Source: Chromera velia (Eukaryota > Sar > Chromeraceae). From it: a stretch of DNA of 18,783 nucleotides. The first letter of the stretch is position 1. Each line of letters starts with the position of its first letter. Both the position numbers and the translations under genes were made by a program. Below the pieces are notes generated by a model that worked only from the letters and a program-made list of their open reading frames with translations, was not told the origin of the DNA and searched no databases. This document shows positions 8,801 through 16,300 of this stretch, piece by piece. Location of the stretch: contig JAHBMJ010001068.1 in assembly GCA_018398765.1 (NCBI GenBank), positions 17,501-36,283 on the forward strand, written 5' to 3'.

Positions 8801-11800
8801 GCATGCCTTTGTCCAATCAACGTGAGAAACGAAAGATGCAAAGGGACTGGACGCAGTTTCGGCCTCTTTCGTCTTTCCTGTCTGTTAGTTTTTTTCGCTT
8901 CTTTCTTGCGTTCTTTCTTTCTTTCTTTCTTTTTTCCTTTCTTTGTTTCTTTCTGAAGGACTGAATTTCATAGCTGGCCCACCTTCTCTCTCAAGGCTGC
9001 ATCATGCCTCTGTGTGTGTCCATTCACTCACTCACTCACTCACTCACTCCATGCACCCATGCAAGTGTGTGCATCCATGCAGCCCTGCGATTCGATCGAG
9101 AGAATTGAGTATCGCCCTGAGACGGCTTTCCGGGGGAGCTATCAGTATCTCCTCAAGTTCACGAAGCCTCAGGAGACGGCGGAAAAGGAAGAGGAGAACA
9201 CCGCGAGTGCAGACGCAGATGCCGGCGCAGAGAGCGACAGGTACTGGACCGCGTGGGCCAACGTTGACGAGCTGGATGGGGAAAACGCATCGAAGGCATA
9301 CAGACTTCACGAGGAGAAAGGCATCCCCCCTCCCGTCAAGGTCGGCAGATCGATAGCTCTCCCCTCCCCTCAGCTTTCTTTGTTGAATCAATACACTTTC
9401 TCTCTGTTCTCTCCTTTCCTTTTTGAATCCTCTTTTCTTTCCGTGCACACGAAACGAAGAAGAGGGAAGGCGGAAATAGAAACGATCTGTCCGTCTGTCA
9501 GCATTTCCCTACTTCTCTTCTGCGCTTTTCCCCTCCGTCTCCCTGTCTCATTCCCCATCCTCCGCCCCCCACCCCACGCACCCACTCGATTGAGTGAGTG
9601 AGTGAATGATCTATCCATGCATGCATGCATGTATCTGGACGCATGTGCAGACCCGGCAGATCCTGAGGAAGGCCGAGAAGGACTCCATGTACCTGGTGGC
9701 ATTGAACAGGGGCTCCCTCATAGCTCCAGAGGAGGCGGACCTGCCGTGTAAGTGGATCGCCTCCGATGACTACCCGGAGCTCCTGCCCCTGATCCGAAAA
9801 TTCCACATCAAACACCCGGACACGGAACCACCAGGGGAGGTTTACACAATGGTCAGTCAGTCAGTGGCGCTTTTTCATTTGACCAGCGCGAAGACACGCA
9901 GGCAGGTGAATGCATGGTTGCTGACCGACCGAGAGAGGGACAGACAGACAGAAGGAAGGCTCCGCTAACAGGCAGGCAGGCAGACAAGCTGACGGTCAGG
10001 CCGACGTATGGATACACCAGCACATCAACTGGGTCGATCGGTCTAAATTGATCATTTTCTTTCCCGACTTTTTCTTCTGTCAGTGCGGCATTGAACCGCT
10101 CGATCCACATGTTTGTTTGTTTTTCTTTCTCCCTTCCCCTGTTCTGTTTGTTTGTCCCGCCGTGCAGCGTGTCGCTGAGATCCTCAAAGCGTCTTCTTCT
10201 GTCCGTCATCGTGTCCTTGTCCGATGGCGGTATACATTCTATGACAACCCACCACAAGAAAAGGAGCATCTCTCGTGGGAAGACATTAGTTCTCTTTCCG
10301 GGACCATCTCGTCTGGGCGTCTCGCTACGGCACTCGAGAGGAAGAACGTCGAAGTTCCGGACTGCGTATGGGTCAGTTGGCTGGCTGGCTAGAGGGATGA
10401 CTTCTCTTTGATCTTCTCTCTTTTCTGTACTACCCCCCTTCCCGACTTCTCTCTTGTGTAGAGAGAAAGTTAGTTCCCTTCACCTAGGTGCCTTCATTGA
10501 AAGTGGCGTCCTTCCTCTTCCCTTCCTTCTGGCGTTCCTTCTCCATGCATTCCGAATGTTTCTGCTGTTGAAATGTCCCCACGGTATTTCATGGACTGTT
10601 CTGCTGCTGGACAATCAAGCCCTCTTATAATTAGTCACTGATCTGCCTCCCTGCATGCATGCATGTGCAGGCGTTCCCGTCCGAGGTCTCTCATGAGTGT
10701 CTGAGTGGAGAGGAGTCAGATGATCAGGAGGAGAAGGAGAAGGCGAAAAAGAAGAAAAAATCCCAGAAGAAGAGTAAAAAGAAGGAAAAGGAGGGAGGAA
10801 GGGACTTTTTAGATAAGGACCTCCCGTTCCTGGCAGAAGAAGCCTCCGACGCCGAATCCGACCAGCTTCCTCCGATCGAGGTAGTGGACAGACAGACACA
10901 CGCCCACCCAGACGGAGAGGGAAACGGGAAGGGCCCGACGGTCGAGTACCTGGTTGTCTTCTCCGACTCGGACAGCAAGTGGATGACTGTCGAGGCCCTC
11001 ATCGATATGGGTCACGAGAGGGCGCTGAAGGACTTTCACAAGAGGCAGAACATTCCGATTCCTTCTCCGGTCGGTCGATTGTATAGATGAGGATATGATG
11101 TCTGCATATACCTGTGTCAGGATTCTCTTTTGAGGTTGGTAATAGTGCTTCCTCACTGCTTGTATCAGGACAGACAGACACAACAACGAATGGGAAAGAA
11201 CAAGAAACGAGAGAGATGAGAACTCCCCCTCCCTCCGCCTTCTTACACTCTCTCTTTTCCCCAAATCCTAGATTCCAATCCAACCTTATCTCCGCTGTCC
11301 TTCCTCCGCTTTGCTCCTTCACCCATTCTTCCTGGGCTCGCTGGCTCTTTTTGGCATTCCATCACATCACTTTGGTCCCCCCTCGTTCCTGTTCTGTTCT
11401 ATTTTGCACCTGCATGTACATCGGGTGCTAACTTGGTCTGCTGGTCCCCTTCCTTCTCTTTTTTGCAGAAGGTGCAGGAGATTCTGGAGGTGCAAGCCTC
11501 AGTGGACCCGAAGGAAACCAAAGAAAAGGAAGGGAACACGTCGAAGGAGAAGGCAGGGGTTATCCAGGTGTCCTGCCGAAAGTATAAGGTTCTCTGGGCA
11601 GCGGACTCACTCGACGGGCGCTACGCAGGAGGGACAGAGTGGGAGACGGCGAAGAAGATTCTCGGCCTCGACCCCTCGGCCGGGAGGCTCTTCCGCCGCT
11701 TCCATCGGCAACAGGTGGATCCGAACGTGTGTCCGTCCAGAGATCAGGTGAGTCAGCAGATAGATGTGAGCACACACACGCACTCTCTCACTCTCTGCCC

Positions 11801-13182
11801 CCCCGCACACACGGGAACAGGGAGTCAAAGTGTGTACGTTTGTGTATGTGCTGTCATCTCCCTTCATCGTCACAGTCTGGGTCGAACTTTGCCATCTTCA
11901 TAATGAAAACGCTGAGCTGGAAAACGCAAACAGACAGAAGGACGGCATGTTGTATTCTCCCGCACGCGCAGTTTGGCCCAACTCATTCTTGTTCACACGT
12001 TTTGGGCCCCCTGTGCTCTGGAGGTGTTTCTTCTTTCTGTCCGTAACGACCCTCGCTTGGAACAGTGCATGGGTGTGTCAACAAACACATGCTTGGAATA
12101 GTGCATGTTGGAATAGTGCATGGGTGTGTCAACAAACACATTATGCACAAATTGTCGTGTCCATGCACGCAGAAACCGGTGAGAATTCTGGGTCGGCAAG
12201 CTCTGGCTGGTGGTGGTGAAGTGAGAGGGTTCGAGAGGTACGGCGGAGGGGAGTGGAAGGAGTTTGAGTACCTGGTGGAGTGGGAGGTGTGCAGTCGTGC
12301 GGAGAGGGAAAAGGAGAAGGGGAACGGGGAGGGGGGGCAGGAGTTGGGCACTGGTGAGCCTGTGGATGTGGATACAGCAGCAACCGGGGGGAAAGGGGGT
12401 CGTGTGACGTACCGATCTTGGGAACTTCTCTTCGACCTCCTTCCTGAGGCCGAACAGATCGAGCAGTTCCACGAGGAGAAGGACTTTGAGGATCCGTCTG
12501 AGGTTTGTTTGTTTCTCCTTTTCTGTTTTCCCCCTTGTTTTCTTTTTGGGGTACAAAGTGGTGAGGCAGGGGAAGCCGAAGAAAGATTGGCGGAAAGAAT
12601 CAAGGACGCATGGAAGGAAATGTGAGATGGATCGTCTGAGTCTGTATGAGCAAGTCCAGATCTATCGATTAGCCTTTGTCGATCCATCACCCCACATGAT
12701 TTTTTTTTTGTTTCCCCGGCCCTATTTCCATTGTATCTATCCTTCTCCATGAGTCTGATGCTGACTCTGACTCATGAGCGATTTTTGGGGTAGGACAGAA
12801 TGTGATCAAAAGAAGAGACGTCTCTCTATCAGCACCTCTTTTTCTCTGCATGATCTGTGTCCCCCCCTTCCCCCTTTTCCTCTGCATGCAGGCATTGGAG
12901 GGTGCTGCAAGCGCGCGTCAGGTTTTCTACGAGGAGCTTTTGAACTCGTCAGTTCACCCTGATTTTTTCTCCCTTTTCTGTGCCCATTTGACGACCGCTG
13001 CAAAACACCTAACAAAAATCTGTCTGTGAATTTCCCTAGCTGTCTCGAGTGAGTTTGGGAGAAGAGAAACGGAACGGAAGCCAGAAGCGTGCAAGAAGCC
13101 AAAGAAGGCAAAAATTAGGCATGGCATTGCTATTCGTCCTTGCTCCTAACCTCCTTCCTTGTTGTCACTCTTTCCCTCTCTC

Positions 13183-13243
<61 letters not shown>

Positions 13244-13307
13244 CGCGCGCGCGTGTGTGTGCGTGTGTTTGTGTGTGTGTGTGTGTGTGCGCGCGCGCGT
13301 GTGTGTC

Positions 13308-13340
<33 letters not shown>

Positions 13341-16300
13341 CGGATTGTCTGCAGGGGCAAACTGAGTAAAAAGGCAGCCCAACAATTCCGCTCGTCTTTG
13401 GGTCGCTGGGCTTCTGGATGTCTGAAGGGTGCAGGGGGTGGAAAGAGGAAGAGGAACGAGGGAGGAGAGAAGGGGGTGGCACGGGAGTTGCCAACTGTGT
13501 TTGAGGTTTTGGAGGGTGGCAGTGTGATCGGGACGTCGCATGCCGGAGAGGAGTCTGAACTCGGTTTTGGCTTCGATGAAGGGGAGGGGAATGAGAATGA
13601 GGAAGGACGGGGGTGGAATGGGATCACCGACTGGGGCGGTCGAAATCGCTTCAGCCTCCCCCCTCGTGGAGGAGACACACTCCCATTCTCGGCCCTGCCC
13701 AACAAAACCCTCCCCCCTCAGCAGGCCTGTAAACGTCGGAAGAAGAGTCGACTGGCGTCTTCAACCTGCACGCCGGGGCTGTACCCTGAGGATGGCATTC
13801 TCATTCTGGACACCAGAGTGGTCAAGAATAAGCGAGAGTACCTGGTGTTGATGCGGAGCGGCAGTCACCGCGACCTCCACGGTCTTGCTGAGGCTGTCGA
13901 CAATGGGGATGAAGAGGTGATCAATCAGGCCGTATGGAATCCTATGTCGAAGTTGCGGGACATGGTGAAGCCCCTTGCGGAGTTTCATCAGATGAATCAG
14001 ATCCCCATGACTGATAGGGTCCGTCATTCATCTCATCAAGAGAGGGCAAAGGAGGGAGGGGGGGATAGAAGGTTGCTGCCTGTTTGTCTGTCTGCCTGTT
14101 TCTGGGTCTGAGCAGAGAAGAGAAGAAAAAAGAAATCGTCTGCGGGTCCATTTCTCTTCGGACGACCGTCCTCCTCTCCATCTGCTTGATTATGTCCTCA
14201 TTCATCTATCTGCATGTTCTTTGATGTTTTTTGTTTTTTTTCGATTCCAGGTACCGGCGCGCATCTCCGACTGTCGCAACATTGTGAGCGGAAAGGTCAC
14301 CGAAGAGAATCTCTCGAAGATGCACGTCAGTCAGTCAGGCAGGGAGGCAGGCAGTCGCAGTCAGTCAGCCCCTTGTGTCAGTGAAGAGCTGGTTGAGTCG
14401 CTCTCTCTTTGACTCCGTATTCGCACCTGAGCCCCAGAATTTCTTTCCTCCTTCCCTCACCTTGTGTGTAAATTACGGGGCCACGACCGTTTGACCGTTT
14501 TTCCGTCAAGTTGTTCATCTGTCCGTTTGTCCGTCTGTCTGTCTGTCAGTCAGTCATGAAGAAGGGAGGGAAATAAAGCACGTAGTCTTTCTTTCTTTTT
14601 GACTTCGTGGGGCGTTCCAGTTTGGTGCCTGTGACCGTTTCTGTCCGTCAGTACATTGTTTGGGTCGTCTGTCTGTCTGTCTGTCTGTCTGGCCACGTTC
14701 TTGTTTGATCGATCGATTGAAGGTTTTGGGTGTCATCGGAGCTGACGGATGGATGTCTTGGGCGTGCATCCAAATGAGGCAATCTGAGGGATTTTCCTTC
14801 CAGACACCCAGACGATTTCTTTCGCTTCTTCTCTGAACTCTTCACGCAGTTTTGGGTGGAGTGGAACCCTGACTACCTGGAGGAGGGCGCGAAGGAAGGG
14901 ATTCGTGCGGGGGGAGAGTGGGTGCTTCTGCTTGACCTGCTGAAGGAGTTCCCAGAAGCCGTCAAGCTGGTGGAGGGCTTCATCTCCAAGAGGGGGAAGA
15001 ACGAGGCAGGGCAGTGGCCACCCCTGTATAGGGACGAGGTGAGAAGGGAAGGGGGGGGGGGGGGGCTTCTCTTTCTCTTTGACTGTCCGTCGAGGCTTTC
15101 ATGTCACTCTTTCTGTTTGTGAGTCGGAGACAGTCTCTTCACGCACACATATGAGAGAGAGAGACAGTACATATGTATCTACCCGTATTGATCCTTTTCT
15201 TTCTGGGCTGTTTCGTTGGGAGGTTGCTTTCGTGTCCGAATCTATAATTTCAGTCAGTGGGTCAGTCAGTCGGTCATATTTCTTTCATTCGATGTGCAGG
15301 AGGCAATGGAGATCGTCGATTCGCGAGAACAGGTCAGTTGGGGCCGAGAGCGCAACTGGGTAAGGGATTCGGTCTACTCTTTTCTTGGGGTTTTCTCGCT
15401 TGATCTCTTCTTCTCAGTCCAAAAAGAGGGAGGCAGGTGGTTGCTCTGGCTACGTGCTTCCTTTGCATGCAGGGTCTTCTCTCTCTTATTTGTCACTGCG
15501 ATTTATTTCAGCAGGTCTATCGTCAATCAATCAAAGCCTCATGAGAGTGATGCCGTGTAGCTTGTCCTTTCCCCGCCTCCGATTCGTCACTAACGCATCA
15601 GCCTGCAGGAAAAGTCACTTTCACCAGGATAGAATTCCATCGTCCTCTTTCACTGTGGTCTATGGTTCTGCATGCAGGAGAGCAAACCTTTCCCTCCCGA
15701 CAGTCAGCCGACAACCACAGCAGCAGCAACAGAGGAAGTGGAGTACCTCGCGATGTTCCGCCTAAACAAAGTGTACTGCTTTCCCCCCCCCATATCTGCC
15801 GAAGAAAAGGCACACCAGGAAGATCAGCAACTGATTGTTCACGCCTGGCGGCCAGGAAGCAGCCTGCCTGAGCACCTGGTCAGAGCATACACGGAGAAGC
15901 CCAATCGACTCTCCGGATTCCGAGCGGACCTCGAGGCACGGCAAGAGCGTGAGCGTCAGAGCATTCAGGCACTGTGTGGGGGGCAGGGGATAAGCGCCAG
16001 AGGCAGTCCAAAGCAGCAAGGTGGCGCTGCAAAGGATTTCGCGCGCACCCGTACGGTAGCAGATCAGGTAGCTGAGCATCTCCCTCAATTCCTTGCGAAT
16101 TGTTCGTCCCTCGGCAATGTCGATCTCGCGCAAGCATGTGTCTTCTTCGCGTACCACGTGAACATTTCGGAGTCAGCGCGTCTGAAGGTTCGTTCGGGGA
16201 GGGGTAAATGAAAGTCCATTTTGACGTTTTTTTCATCCTTCGGTAAACATGTCAATGTTGAGGGGTGGAAAGGATCCCGACTGGACTTTGCACGGAAATG

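Noticed and set aside
13040-13130. A possible extra exon after TTTCCCTAG at 13039
   Set aside because: The direct join of exon 13 (GTCAGT donor at 12948, phase 2) to exon 14 keeps the frame; adding this segment needs weak donors and breaks phase.
13049-13369. Long open frames across the GT repeat
   Set aside because: They are translations of a dinucleotide repeat (Cys/Val or His/Thr runs) inside an intron.
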